Shown: positions 50,370 through 63,064, counted from the stretch's first letter. The stretch is DNA of 64,000 bases from Gymnogyps californianus (GCF_018139145.2 NC_059477.1:29615502-29679501), one strand, 5' to 3'. Notes: generated by a model from the letters alone, not told the origin. Translations and numbers: made by a program.

Positions 50370-50880
50370 CCCACTAGTGTTGCTTTTGCATGATCCTGTG
50401 GTCCAGTAACAACAGCATGGCCAAAGGTGAATTAACTCCACTTGGCTCTAATTGAACTGCAAGGGTTTGGAGGGTGAAAGGAGCCTGACAACCAAGGTGC
50501 CACCACCAATCCATCTGATCCAAATCCTCTGATCATTAACCTCCACTCCATCCCCCAAATCAACACATGCGACAAAGTGCTTCAGCCTTCCAGGTCCCCC
50601 AGAAGCACTATTAATGTCGTAAATATCAGTACGCTGAGCCATCAGACTGACAGCAGTTTCCCAGCAGAAAAGGAAACCTAATGTATGTTGACATATGACG
50701 GGCACAGGAGCTGTGGTGCAGCCCTTTGAGGATCGCATGTGCCATTTTCTCCCTTTCAGAACTGTTGAAACAACGAACTATCCTTGCCCAAAATGGACAA
50801 GTTTAAGCCAAATGCTGTCAGGTCCTCTTATTATTGATAACGCTTGACAGGGCTGAGCTTTGCTTGATTTTTTTTAACCT
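50370..50880. other. Candidate conserved non-coding element
   Basis: A 500-bp low-repeat segment with mixed motifs ('gtgaattaactccacttggc', 'ctaattgaactgcaag', 'attattgataacgcttgaca'). No simple repeat or transposon trace and no coding signal. Conservation is a guess from composition. Confidence 0.2.
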
Positions 50881-50884
50881 TTTT

Positions 50885-53870
50885 GTCCAAATGGAAATGG
50901 CTTTTTTTTTTTCTCCAGTTGTTTTTTCCACTCCACATTGCACACAGCTGGTCTAAATGTGCAAGAGGTACCAGTCCCTGCATGAAATACCAAGAACAGA
51001 GGTATGTACTTAAGACCTTGCAGAATTTCTGGGTGTTTTTTTCTTTCTACTTAAGAAAACCAGCAAACCCCAGAACAAAATAAAATTCTGTGTGGGCATG
51101 CTTAGATCAGACATGAAATATTCATGCTAATGTAGCAACCTGCTGCTGGATTTTGGAGGGTTAGTTTATTTATTTATTTACTTATTTGTTCTGATTTTTT
51201 TTTTTACTCCAGTTAATCAGGTCTACCAAAGACAAAAGCTAACTTGTTTACCTGTAGAAGCCTTATCCTCTATTCTATAAGCATTTTCATCATGTCCCTA
51301 TTACTCTTCGTTAGAATTCAAGCCATTCTCCTGAGATGGTGAAACCAAGTTAGCCTGACAGGCAGTAAAATGTTTGCAGACACTTAGCCAGTCATGTCCT
51401 GGAATAGTTGTCACCAAGAGCAATTTTAGAGGCAAGGGGATGCCTAAAAATAACCTTTTTTTATATATAAAATTTTTTTTTTTTTTTTTTACAGGAGTTG
51501 AGATGATCACAGTTGGAAACTATATTATGCCTGAACTACAGCTCAAGTCTGAAGCTGAGCCAAAGTGAAAGCCTGAGTGCCAAAGTGTTATTAAATACTA
51601 GGATGACATGGAAAAAACTTTACAAAATTTCTCATAGCAAATACTGTACTTCTCATGAGATCAGATTGCTACTTTCTGTTTCCTTTGCTAAAAATACCAA
51701 AATGAAAACTATCAGAGATGAAGAACTGAAAATAATTTCTTTCCATTAAGCAAATTCTTTGTTGCTGTTATTTACCATCAAAACAAAGAAAGCACCAGGC
51801 AAAGACTTGGGAAACATGATTAATTTCTGTTGGTAGTTCTCTGTCTAGTCCTTAGACAACTTTGGTTTAGCTTTTAAGACAGTCATTTGTGATTTCATGG
51901 GCTCCACTTAAGACATGTACATATATAACCATCATCAGAGGAGCCTTTGAAGAATCTACCTGCTCAGTTTTGCTTCCTGGGACCTAAAGTCTTTCGATGA
52001 TTTGGTAAAGCACTGAACATCTTTAAATGTTGATTTTACTGTATGGTGTCTCTGTCAAATTAGAGTTTATCTTCTACCCCTAGCATGTCTCATCTATGTA
52101 GATCATAAGTGCTTTAGGACAGTGATTGTCATTCAGTGTTCGATCAGAGACCAAGGCAGCAGATCCGTGAGGGAGTGGTGGGATCTTTCAACTGATACTA
52201 CAAGGAAAATACTAATAGTAGCAGAGCCATGATAACAGCTACAATTTCTGACAGCTACAGAAGAGAGCCAAGACGGATGAGGATGAATGCCAATCATCTT
52301 TTAAGAATGATTCCTACATGATCGGAAAACTCTTGGTAGGGCAACTATTGGGGAAAGATTGTCCACGTAGCTTTTGTAATGGGGGAAATGAAGAAGGAGA
52401 AAGAAATGTGGTTTTGGCAGCTGAGGTTATAATGCAGTAAAAATTAGAATTGTGCTTGATGGTATTGTCCTTTGAAGGACTCCAGCACAGGTCTCATCTC
52501 GCCTTCTGGACTTTGGTGATAGCTCATACAGTCTCCAGGCTGCAGCCCCCTGGCTTTGTGCCATGTCTGGCCACATGCACAGGTTGCTGACAAACTATAA
52601 CACATTAGTGGCTAGAGAAAGGAAAAAAAGAACAGCCAGGAACAAGAAAATAAGCTAGCAAGTTTCACACCATTATTTCTCCTACTCTCTAACTGCACTG
52701 GATAAATGCAACAAGTGCTTCCAGACAAACCAAATCAACAGCCAGGTATCTCAGGTCTGGTCATGTTTCTCTTACATGTCACCTTACACAAGCGTTGGCA
52801 TTTCCATTTGTCTCAGCTGTTTGGACACAGAGCAATAAGCATCAGGGCTGAATGGTTAGAGCTCCCCTTTCCAGAGCCCTGCCTGGTGAATAGCACACAA
52901 AAGCACGATGGACCTTTTCGCTCACTCACCTAGAGGGAGAGCCAGCCCTGAGTCAGGCAGTGTGTATTACTGCCAGTTGATATATCAAATTGTTTGGTTT
53001 GTGGTTGTTTGGTTTTTTTAATTGAGGAGTGGAATCTGGGGAGAAGTGACTTCAGACTGAAGACATTTTGTCTGACAGCCTGCTCATAGAGCTGATTTCC
53101 AAGATGGGAGTAAGTATGACCTGTGGAGGAGCTGACGATCTTTTTGAAAGCAGCACCCTGGAAGTGTCTTCGATATGAACTTCTATAAAAAAGCAGATTC
53201 CAGAAAGAAAGTGTGATCTCAGCAAAGTCCTTCACACTTTTAGCTCCCTTGCAAAGAAGTAACAGGAAGGAAGAAGCAAGTTCCAGGTACAGAAAACCTA
53301 CCTGGAGTTGGCATAAGGACTTTGTAGGACTGGAGCCAAAATCCTTGGATATTAACACCCTGCTGATTTACTGTTCAGTCAATTGGTCTAATAAGCAGTG
53401 ACCTTCAAATGGTTGCTTAGTTTCTCTCCATGGGTGAAGTGCGTAGTTCCCTGCCTCCCTTGCCTCTCTGTCAGGTGTTTGCCTTGCAACAATGTTTAAG
53501 TTAGAAAAAATGTTCGGGATTGGGACCCTCAGATTTATTCTGACCTTGCATAACCCTGGTTCCTCCAGAAACAGCTACGTTCCTAAGGCTGCTTGTCACT
53601 TGCAAGGCCACTCTTATTTAAAACCCATCTGTCTTGATTTATAGGAGGAAATGCTATTCCTGGAAATTCAATGAATGTGTGCACCTTTTCTGTATTCCTC
53701 AGTCTTACAGTCAACCTAAGAACACAAGCCTGGAAGGAAGGACTCAAGTGATTTAAAAAAGCCTCTTGGGCAGGAAGAAGAGACACGTCTTCTCTTTTGT
53801 CACATAACAGCTTACAATCTTTCACAAATGACTAAGCTTGGATCCTTAAAAGTGCAAAGTGCCTCACTGT
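50885..53870. other. Non-coding stretch with simple repeats
   Basis: A (TTTA)n run lies at 51165-51188 and a T18 run at 51473-51490 followed by ACAGG. The minus-strand 142-codon frame at 52930-53358 and the plus-strand frames opposite it have no recognisable motif. Otherwise unique sequence. Confidence 0.5.
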
Positions 53871-53879
53871 GCTACGTAC

Positions 53880-54000
53880 AAAACGCCTGCATGCTTTGGG
53901 GCATCTGGGTTTAAGCCCCTGAAGCTGTTCTTCACCTATAAAATGAGATAATAATATCTTCCTGCTTCAGCAGAGTGACGTGGGATTGTATCAACTCACC
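53880..54000 (+). repeat. MIR SINE fragment
   Basis: 'gcatctgggtttaagcccct', 'cacctataaaatgagataat' and 'aatatcttcctgcttcagc' follow the MIR order 'tctgtaaaatggggataataatacct.cct'. Only the 3' half of the core is preserved. Confidence 0.5.
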
Positions 54001-54004
54001 AGTA

Positions 54005-56895
54005 GCCAGAAGCAGTTCATTACTGCCCTCAGGTGTGAAACCAGCTGCTGGCACAAAGCCACTGCCATAAAAGACTGCAGCTGGAGCAATGAGTGCAGTG
54101 TTAAATATAGAGACTGACAGGCTGTGGGGGCTGTTAGGTGGGCTGGAAGATTGGCAGTGTGGGAGGGCAGGAGGGGTAGAAGCAGCTGGGGAAACTTGTG
54201 AGGGCTCCTTCACTTTCTATGAGTACTGGATTTCTAGGCTAGGGTTCCGAGCAGGGTCTACAAAAAGAGAAAATGAGCAAGGAATAGTAGGGTTTTGAGC
54301 GGAGGGAGTGCCTATGCTAAGCATGCAGTTCTGGGGTTTAGATTAAAAGCTAAATGGTTTTGCTGCCTCTATGCTGATTATTTTTTTGTCATGGCAGAAA
54401 ATGCCAGGCTGCATTATGCCTTTGCCACAAACAAGTGTCCTAGATACAGGTGGAGCTCTCTGACAGATAGTTTGGGTTTCAAAACTAATTTCCTCTTAGT
54501 TTATGCAGGGAAACTATTTCCTGGCCCTTCACAGAATTAACTCTGCCTGCTCTGATTTTTCCTATAGTCATTTCAGAAAAAATTGTTTCTCTTTTCATTT
54601 AAAAAATAAGAGGAATGGTTAAGATTCTTTTAAAGATTCTCTGTGGGACTTCCAAGCGCTCACAGCCAGAGTGGAACATCTCTCACCTTAAAAGCTGCTA
54701 TAAGTAACTTCACATTCAGCCCCTTATGCTCCTAGACCAAGCTAATGGTCACTGCGTAGCTTGGAGTTGATGAAAAACAAAGGAATATCATTAAGTTAGT
54801 GGGCACGAAACTGTTCTGCAATAAGAGGAATTCTCCCTATTCCTCTGAAGAATAAGACACTTGGCTATCCTGGCTACCAGCAATCCCTGAAGCAAATGAT
54901 CTCCTTCCTTTGCCAACCATTGCCACAGCTTCCTTGTCTCAGTTACAGCTAATTGAAACGTTATCTGAAAGCCTCAGCTTTACTCCTATCCTTCAGAAAG
55001 AAGTGAAACGATATGATAGCAACCAGAATGCTGTCACTTGAGTACCCAGTTTACAACTTCAGCATGGTAGGAACTGAAATTCAGTATGCAACTCTTTTGG
55101 AAAAAAAAAATCTCTGTTTTTTTAATGGTAAAATTACATGTTAATCAGTACTTTCCTCTCTTAAAAAGCAAGCTTGGGATTTTGCCAGCTAATCAGTGGT
55201 GTTCACTGGAAATGTTCTAGCAAATGCTTTTGTTGCGGCACAGCACCTGTTCAAAAGCATCATTTTCATTGAAATCTACCAATCTTAAAAGCATTTTCAT
55301 GTTGGGAATGTTTCTTTGGTTTGATAGGAGTACTGAGAATGAAAATTTGGAGACTGATCCCAGAATAAGTAGGAGGCTGCAGCCTTTCCCCTTCCTACCC
55401 CCAAGCTGAATATGGTAGAGAGAGGTTCTGGCTGATCAAGCTCAGGAACTCAAACCTGAGACTCTCATGTCTAACAGGAAGGTTTTTTTATTCATGGGCT
55501 GTCTGGTTTTTATTCAAATACTCTCTTCCCTCCCTCTTCTGTTAAAACAGCTGTGGAGCACTTTCTTTAAAAGTTTTTACTCTAGCCTGCAACAAGAGAA
55601 ACACAAATTGGTATGCTTTCATGTGAAGTGTTATTCCCCAGCAAGTCCCTAAAAAAGCGGTATGTCTGCAACTGTGCCATTTCCTATGGCAATCTGGTCT
55701 GGAGGTAAATGAGTGAACTCTCGTGCCCATTAAAATCTTAAGGGAAGTAGTGGAATTGTGTGGATGGATGTTCTATCTTGTCTGTCTGATTCCAATTTAA
55801 CATTTCTATTGCCTTAAAAGTGTGCTGAGCTACAGGTCAAAATTCCCTTTTCATGAACTAGAAATAAATTATTAGGGCAATGATGTACATGCAAAGATGT
55901 AAAAAATTCAGCCCTGGATATCTGTAGAAATTCCATGTTATATTAAGGATCTGCGATATTATTATCCCGAATTTCAAAGTCATTTCAAGTCAGATAGATA
56001 ACTACATTCTGTCTCATTGGGTCAGCTTACAACCTGGTGCCCTTGGGCAAATCTTAATAATGACTTGTCAGAATTAGATCCTGGACAACAGTGCGCAGAC
56101 ACCCACTCTCTTCTTGTTGTTTTTCTGAAATTACTGCAGATTATTTCAGACGTTCGATATGCCTTTGACTTCTGGTATCATAAAAAGGAAATGATCTATG
56201 AATTTTGCACTTTTTGTGTATGCTAGCTTCAGTTTCAATAATCATGGGGCTGGTGCAGATATAAGACAGTTTCCACTCCTGTGAGTCTGCAAATCAGGAT
56301 CCAGTATCTTTTTAAAGCACATTCTGTGGTTCAAATGCGTTACAGCATTAAAGCTCATCAGGCATTATTGCGCCTGTGGAAAAAAAAAGACAATTGTGAT
56401 ATTCCCTTCTAATCTTAATGTCTGTCTGCTTAGGGTTCTTTAAGGGGCAGGAGGGATCTTGGTAATTTGAAAGCCTGAAGGTGTAAAAATTGCTTTGTCC
56501 ATGACCTTGAGTAACTTCCTTCTTCTTTCCAATTCTAAATTATAAGTGCAGTTCTAGAGAGAGTTATCATTATAGAGCTCTTCTTTTGATACATAGCTGC
56601 AATAACAAACTGCTACTTAATTTTACTAAGCTTTGATAATTTTTATCAGTGGTGAATCATTTGCAAAGCAAGAATACAATAAATATTTGATTTAGGTTGG
56701 GTGTAGTCATCAACTCCCAGAAGCAAACAGCAAAAACAAGTATGTAAATCTAGAGATATCAAGTGTTTTGCATAGAAAATGTGCCAGTTACTTTGCAGTT
56801 TGCTTTGGCCTGGATAATCTGAGATATTTTGCTATTAATCCATCCGCTTATTTTTGGCCTTGAGACAGTGATACAACACCCACTAGCAAATCTCC
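54005..56895. other. Non-coding stretch
   Basis: No gene recognised and frames are under 95 codons. A faint MIR core ('catgaccttgagtaacttcc', about 56500-56519) and a decayed sauropsid repeat piece ('aaattcagccctgga', about 55906) are present. Otherwise unique. Confidence 0.45.
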
Positions 56896-56900
56896 ATTCT

Positions 56901-57466
56901 TCATAGAATCATAGAATCGTTTAGGTTGGAAAAGACCTTTAAGATCATTGAGTCCAACTGTAAACCTAACACTGCCAAGTCTACCACTAAACCATGTCCC
57001 TAAGTGCCACATCTACACGTCTTTTAAATGCCTCCACAGATGGTGACTCAGATGCTTCCCTGGGCAGCTTGTTCCAATGCTTGACAACCCTTTCAGTGAA
57101 GAAATTTTTCCTAATAGCCAATCTAAACCTCCGCTGGTGCAACTTGAGTCCATTTCCTCTCATCCTGTCGCTTGTTACTTGGGAGAAGAGACCAACACCC
57201 ACCCCGCTACAACCTCCTTTCAGGTAGTTGTAGAGAGTGATAAGGTCTCCCCTGAGCCTCCTTTTCTCCAGGCTGTACAACCCCAGTTCCCTCAGCCGCT
57301 CCTCATCAGACTTGTTCTCTAGACCCTTCGCCAGCTTTGTTGCCCTTCTTTGGACAGGCTCCAGCACCTCAATGACTTTCTTGTAGTGAGGGGCCCAAAA
57401 CTGAACACAGTATTTGAGGTGCGGCCTCACCAGTGCAGAGTACAGGGGAACAATCACTTCCCTAGT
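56901..57466 (-). mobile_element. 5'-truncated avian CR1 LINE, young
   Basis: The plus strand opens with two perfect copies of CATAGAAT (56902-56909 and 56910-56917), the reverse of the ATTCTATG repeat that ends avian CR1 elements. 'ttaggttggaaaagaccttt' and 'tcattgagtccaact' follow, the hallmark CR1 3' UTR. Homology runs into the end of ORF2 and stops near 57466, so about 566 bp remain of a multi-kilobase element. Such 5' truncation is typical of target-primed reverse transcription. Low decay and an uninterrupted reading frame point to a far more recent insertion than the element at 2.3-3.7 kb. Confidence 0.95.
56987..57457 (-). pseudogene. CR1 ORF2 C-terminal remnant (reverse transcriptase tail)
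   Basis: An open frame of 156 codons encodes the C-terminal tail of the CR1 ORF2 protein. Full-length ORF2 carries endonuclease and reverse transcriptase; here both catalytic domains are missing through 5' truncation. Near the N-terminus '[19 protein letters not shown]' is the conserved block after the RT palm found in many LINE polymerases. Further on come '[15 protein letters not shown]', '[19 protein letters not shown]' and, near the end, '[12 protein letters not shown]', all characteristic of CR1. The frame closes with the usual short tail before TAG. The first Met is not the original start, and the product would have no known activity. The frame has no internal stop, consistent with a young insertion. 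Confidence 0.9.
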
Positions 57467-57469
57467 ACA

Positions 57470-59580
57470 GAAAGTTCATTTTTTCCTGTTGTGAAAGGCT
57501 GCTGTAGTCAGTGTTGGGATAAAACCAAACCTCCAGAAGCTCAGAGGTGCTAGAAAAAGATTGTGCTATTTTTTCCCAACTGTGAAGGACATAAAACAGA
57601 AAGAGGGGAGACCTGCATCCAGACAGATTCATACACTGCCACATCACTTGTGGAAGAATTGCTGTGCTGACTTATTATCTAGGTTTCACCAGGATGAAGG
57701 TAAAGAAATATTTGATCAGAAACTTTCCGTTTCACCAGATAACATTAGTGAAACTTTCATATTTGATGATTTATGAGATTTGCCTCATGAAAATTTTTGG
57801 AAGGTGTCTCTTATCTTCTGTAACATGGCTTTTAGAAAACGCCACTCCTGTATGTATATGTGACACTTGTTCAGTCTGTTGCTGAGACCACTTCTTTTCA
57901 AACCTTACACTAATCCATAAAGTACCTCCATGTCTCAAACAGACAAGCATATTTTTGTGGTCTTCATTCATGTTGAACCATAGGACTTTTCCTTCTGTGG
58001 TAAAGGAAGAGTCACCATGCCCTGCTTATTTTTAGTGCACCATGAAGGGAGTCTGCAGCTGCAGCTCCTATACATTTCACTATTAACTGTTTCAAGTACC
58101 CACTAAGAAAACGATTGTGGGCTTCAACAGAGAGAGTCCTTCCCAGCGGCATGTACTGAAAAACCACAATCATCTTTTTTTTTTTTCCTCAGCCATGCAT
58201 TCAGTCCTTCATTTTCTGGGAGAGATATTGATGTCAATGCATTCACTTCCAAGAAATTACAGTTATTCAGTGAGCTGAGATGGGCCCTTTAAGCTGCCTG
58301 ATTAGGTAATCAACTCATAAGCAGAGGATTTGTATTGCTGTCACTCACCAGTAACAGTGGGTCTGTTGCTGTGTACCAGTATTAGCACGTCATTGAAAGG
58401 AAAGTTCTGTTTGGGGAAGAAAAAGGTTTTGAATGGATGATGCTTTTCTTGATGGCATCACACAGTCTGTGTGTGTTGGAAAGGTGGAATAAAACCTGGG
58501 CCCCAGGCTGAGAGTCTGCTCAGCTCTGATAATGTGGCTGCTGACCTTTAGTGCAACAGAGAGTTCCTCGTAGACTACACTAGCAGCAAAAGATGGACCC
58601 CTGCCTGTTCTCCAGCCCAGGGTGTACGTGGGGCCATGAACAGCAGCCTGCCTCTTCCAGCTGAGTGAGGTGCAAATCTCAGGATGGAAGACAGTAAACA
58701 AATCCCTGTTACAGACCCATCTGCAGCAGCACTTCATGATGTCTCTACAGTCCATCTGCAGATGTCTGTAGCAGATGAGAGAAGGAGAAGGAACAAACGG
58801 TTTCTCATAGGAAATAAAGTTTGTTTTTACTGGAGTGTTCTACTGGTTGCACCATGGGTAATTAAACCTTAAGGAGTCTGTCAGAAAAAAAGAAAAAAAA
58901 AGATTATTTGTATAGTTCAGGGACTTGCATTACATAATGCTGAGAAATTATAAGTCAAACACTGGATGCAGCAGTCTTCTGCTAGGCCTTATAGCAGAAA
59001 AACCTGAACGATTTCTCATCAACATAAGACGTATATCACAAGGAAGGTGAATCAGTGAAAAACATTAGGGAAGATCAATTACTATTAATTCATTCAGGGG
59101 ATAAAAATTAAAATGATGGCTAATTTATTCTATCCATGGATAAAATCTGAGCCCCACTGATAGTGCAGAGAATTTTGTCATTGACTTAAAAAGGTGTGGA
59201 ATGCCAAGCATTTTAAATATACATTCAAGCTAGTTTAAGCAAATAAAGCAATTATTTATCATTGATATTCACAGAATAAACTTGCCAGTTAGCTCCCTGA
59301 AATATTTGTTGCTATTACACTTATGCATAATTTATTGCTAAATTTGTTTACATGTGCTGTGTTTGAAAATGAAGCAGCATGAGAGCAAAGAACATTATAG
59401 TTTGCCTGTTATAGAAAAGAACAGAGTGTGAGGAGGCTTTTCTATTCCTGCTGTATTAAAAGTGATAAGTTAAATACAGGGACTGAAGTGCCTTTACAGA
59501 CTTACATAATAAATATAATGTTCATCAGTCCTCCTAGCTAAGTATTGATCATTATCTCCCACATTAAGGACCAGTCTGTG
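57470..59580. other. Non-coding stretch
   Basis: No gene recognised; a 121-codon minus frame at 58390-58755 has no motif. A T12 run at 58175-58186 is followed by CCTCAG. The segment 59090-59420 is AT-rich and low in repeats, with several TAAT/ATTA cores, and could be conserved non-coding DNA. Confidence 0.45.
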
Positions 59581-59585
59581 CCCAT

Positions 59586-60119
59586 TTACTCCACAGGAAG
59601 GAGTCTGTGGGTGGAAGGAGTAGTTTCTGGAAAGTTTGTGCCCTTTCTGTCCCACGACTGCCTTCTTGTGCTGATAGACTGAAATACCAGAGGGACAGAA
59701 ATTCCCCTCAAATGTTTTTTTCTTAAGGACTGCTGGGTTACAACACATTCCCAAGGAGGTGGAGTAATACAAAGATATGTCCATGCTGTGAAGGCTTCAG
59801 GTGTCCCTGAAGCCAGCAGAGAGGATGGTTGTTGAACAGGATGCCGGAGGAGCCCAGGGCAGTCATGGGACTCCCTGCACCCTCCATCCCAGCCTCGCTC
59901 CTTGTAGCTCCATCCTAGCACATGCCAGGTCCTCAGCTGTGGCGCTGTCAGCACAGCTCTAGTGGCATCAGCAAGCAAAACCAACTTTGTGGCAGCAGAG
60001 ACTCCCTCCCTGCAGCTCCCAGTTTTGCAGCATGACGTGGTTCTGTCAGCTCGGCCAGCTGTCTCAATGAAAGAGGGCCCAACAGGGAGACTGCACTTTT
60101 GGCTCCAAAATTCCCCCAA
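59586..60119 (-). other. Unassigned open frame of 177 codons, probably not a gene
   Basis: The longest frame outside the transposons. The predicted product is rich in Ser, Thr, Arg, Cys and Trp and shows no domain, signal peptide, membrane segment or internal repeat that I recognise. A second frame lies over its 3' part (59494-59784), and the region is GC-richer than its neighbours, which lengthens chance frames. Splice-site or conservation support cannot be judged here. It could also be a piece of a non-coding transcript. I favour chance. Confidence 0.25.
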
Positions 60120-60519
60120 AAAAGGAAATATTTCTGTTAAAAACTGCTTTCATGTCTATCTGTAGGTACTGTAACCAAATAATATAAAAGTCTACTGAGT
60201 TGTTCGGCATTGCAATGGCAAAGAGGGAGAGATGCTTAGAGAAGCATCTTAGCTTTTTCTTTAAACTGAGCATGGATGAAAATCAGTGCCTCTGTTATGT
60301 GGTGATCACACACAAACCTGTGCACCACAGAAGGCACGGATAGGGATATGGTCAGAGAATTCAGGGAAAATCTTGTCTTTCACTGAGGTCAACAAATATT
60401 TCTTACAGGCAATGGAAATCAACTTGCAAAGAAACAAGTCCCTAGAAACAAAATTTCCCCTTCGGCAACTACAGACTAGCACACACTGCCTTTTGCATAG
60501 ATGAGCTTAAAGAAATAAG

Positions 60520-60715
60520 CACCGGGCAGGGAGCTGGGAGATGCTAGCAGAATCCTGATTCTGCCGCTTATAGCCAAAACGCACAATTTTTCCCATCTGT
60601 TTTCCCATCAGTGAAGTGAAGGCCGTGGTTCTCTCTGAAGGATGCTGTACTTTTTAATTAGGTAATGTCAGGACAGTGCTTTGACCATATAAACACCATA
60701 TAAATGCTAAGTGCT
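60520..60715 (+). repeat. MIR-family SINE fragment
   Basis: 'gggagctgggagatgctagc', 'agaatcctgattctgccgct', 'tttttcccatctgttttccc', 'agtgctttgaccatataaac' and 'catataaatgctaagtgc' follow the order of a MIR-type SINE from the 5' promoter-derived half to the 3' tail ('agcgctttga...tataaatgctaag'). It is long but diverged. Confidence 0.6.
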
Positions 60716-60719
60716 TAAT

Positions 60720-62435
60720 TCATCACACCCTGTGCTGCAGTGGTGAGGCAATAGGGTATCCCTTTGATCTCATGCGCAGGCATCCAGCCCAAACTGTTGT
60801 ACTGACAACCCTGGATGAGTATTCAGGCCCAGTTGCTCAATCCCTGAAACACATCCCGTTTCTCTGGTGTGTTGATCCTCCTGCCCATCTGTCTGCATGG
60901 CCCCATGCCCTCTTGAAGCATCCTGTGTCCATGTTAGGAGCTCACAAGTGCCAACAGGAGGGAGAGGTGTGTGTGCACAGCCAGCAGCACTTTTCCTGCG
61001 AGGAGATCACTGCGTAAGGTGACACAGCCTTTCCATGATGTGCTGGCCATGGTGGGCAGCCTTTCTGTAACACGAGTGGCAGTTTCCGGCAGAAATATAT
61101 TCACATGGTCGTGTCTTCTCTATGAATTAAGAGCAGTAACGACTTGTATGCAAAGACTCTTCTTTGTTAGTCACAAAATCTGCACCGTTAAGGCCCACTT
61201 TACAATTTAGCTGGTCTCATTTCTATCTTAGCACAGAGCCAGGACAGCCTTTTCAATTGTGTTATTGCGGTACTGCCCATGAACAGCAACTGCTGCCTAA
61301 GTAGGAGAGATTAGGATATCAGCTGAACCGCCTCAGAACTCCTTTGACTGAACGGACTTCAAGGATTGTCAGACAAAGTTAAGTGTACCAAGCTTCAGAT
61401 TTATTGTGCAATGTTGTTTCAGCACAAGAAAATAATCCATGCAGGCACAGCGTGGATTCCCATCTTCCTCCATCGGGTGGATGACATCGTGGTCTTGAGG
61501 TTGTTGCTGCCCTTGAGCTTTACAGGCAATCTGTGCCTCCAACAGCAAATACGGTCCCTGGATCAGTGCCCAGAGATAAGGCAGCCAGGGGCCATTGTCG
61601 TGGTAATGGTAGAGTTGAAGAAAAACGTAGATGAAATAAACCCAGACATGGAGCCAAATAGTTGCTTTCTCTGCAGTCCTTAATCCAGAACTGACTCCAG
61701 CGAACGGAGGTGCCAGCGTGCACCAGTTGGGTGTTTCTAGCCTGGCTGTTGTTTGTTTTCATGTTCCTCCTTCCCCTGGCTCCAGGCAAGGCCAAAAGAA
61801 GGATGTCCAGAAGCTGGGAGGGGAGATGGCCAGTCAGTCCATCCAGGCTGGATGAAGCAAGCACTGGGGATCAGCAGAAATCACTGCAGATGCTTTGTGG
61901 GATTTGTTTCCCTGATCAAAATACTGGAATGGTCAAACTGGGAAAATGTTCATAGTTCATCTACTGCTAACAAGAATAATCAGCTCCACGAAAACATGGT
62001 CATCAGCATGAGATGCCACTGCCAGCTTAGATAATTCCCTCATGCCACCCCTGATCTTCAGCAATTGTTTTATGAGTTTGGAGAACCCAAAATGGTGTGA
62101 CTCATGCAAATATTTTTTTTTTTTTTTTCCCCCAGAAGGGAGCACTTCCACATCTAGTGTTTTTGCCAAGGAAAGCCGGGAAATCTGAAGCAAAATATTT
62201 TAACAAGTAGCAGGAAACAAACAAGATGACTGTGATTTTAGGAACAGCTTCCAGCCATTCGAGAGACGTGTATGGCTCCCGCAGCCAGAGCACTGTACAC
62301 CACCAGCCTGTGTTGGTACGGAAAGTAAACACTGCAAAGATCCCAAGCATTGCTGAGTCCTCATGAACTTGCTGTGTTTTCCTGTGTCTGGGCCTAAACA
62401 AGAGTAAAATGAGGTCTAATAATCTTTCTGGAGCC
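60720..62435. other. GC-richer non-coding stretch
   Basis: Several frames of 80 to 114 codons on both strands (for example 61366-61683 plus and 61520-61864 minus) overlap one another and have no family motif. One short frame at 61710-61955 begins with a hydrophobic stretch, but nothing else supports a secreted peptide. A T16 run at 62113-62128 followed by CCCCCAG resembles a splice acceptor, without a recognisable exon. Confidence 0.45.
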
Positions 62436-62439
62436 TAAA

Positions 62440-63060
62440 ACTGTTTTATTCTAATTCTCTATTGAGAAAAGCAATAAAATGTAGCCCAGTGGTTTAAAAT
62501 ATATAAACCTACATTTGACTGGTGCAAAATCATTATAGTGTCTGTCCATAAATTCTTGCACCAGTCTAAGCTGTTTAATTGGCAAAATATATGCTATATA
62601 ACATTGAACTTGAGCACTTACATTTAATATCGGCTCAACTTAATCTCACTGAAAGTATTAATCACTAATTAATACTTTTTGGGGGTTTTGTTCATGCAGA
62701 AAGAATCACTACTCTAATTACCACTTGTTTGATAATGTGCCTTTATCTTTATTTTAATGGGGCTGCCAGTTTATTTAGATGCAAACATCTAAGCATTTTT
62801 ATATCCCCAAGAGCAATTGCTCTCTTAAATACTTTCAGTGATACAGTTACTTTAAAGCAATAAGCAGTGCAAGAAGAGCTAGCATGAAATTACATTATAT
62901 CTCCAGAGCTTTGTAGTTATATAAGAACTCTTGGCATATTCTGTTAATTAATGGAATATGTTTACTGTGGGGTTTTGAAGTTATTAATTATTTTTATTAG
63001 TTTAAAATTCTTTAACTGTCATGTCTATGTACTATTTCTATTATTAATTCAGTCCAGAGG
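62440..63060. promoter_or_regulatory. Candidate conserved regulatory element, homeodomain-rich
   Basis: A 600-bp AT-rich segment without transposon traces and dense in TAATTA, ATTAAT and TTAATTA cores. It contains two perfect 11-bp inverted repeats. The first is 'gactggtgcaa' (62517-62527) with 'ttgcaccagtc' (62556-62566), loop 28. The second is 'aaagtattaat' (62652-62662) with 'attaatacttt' (62668-62678), loop 5. The second arrangement places two ATTAAT cores head to head. This is the best-looking candidate for a deeply conserved enhancer here, but conservation is inferred and not shown. Confidence 0.35.
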
Positions 63061-63064
63061 TGTA

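Noticed and set aside
51473..51496. Splice-acceptor-like T18 followed by ACAGG
   Set aside because: A polypyrimidine tract with AG is common in non-coding DNA and no open exon with homology follows. The same holds for 58175-58192, 62113-62134 and 41429-41451.
52930..53358. Minus-strand 142-codon frame
   Set aside because: No domain, signal or family resemblance. Plus-strand frames overlap it, and it is of a length expected by chance in 64 kb.
61710..61955. Short frame beginning with a hydrophobic, signal-like stretch
   Set aside because: The hydrophobic stretch is followed by low-complexity sequence without cysteine pattern or cleavage context, and other frames overlap it on both strands.
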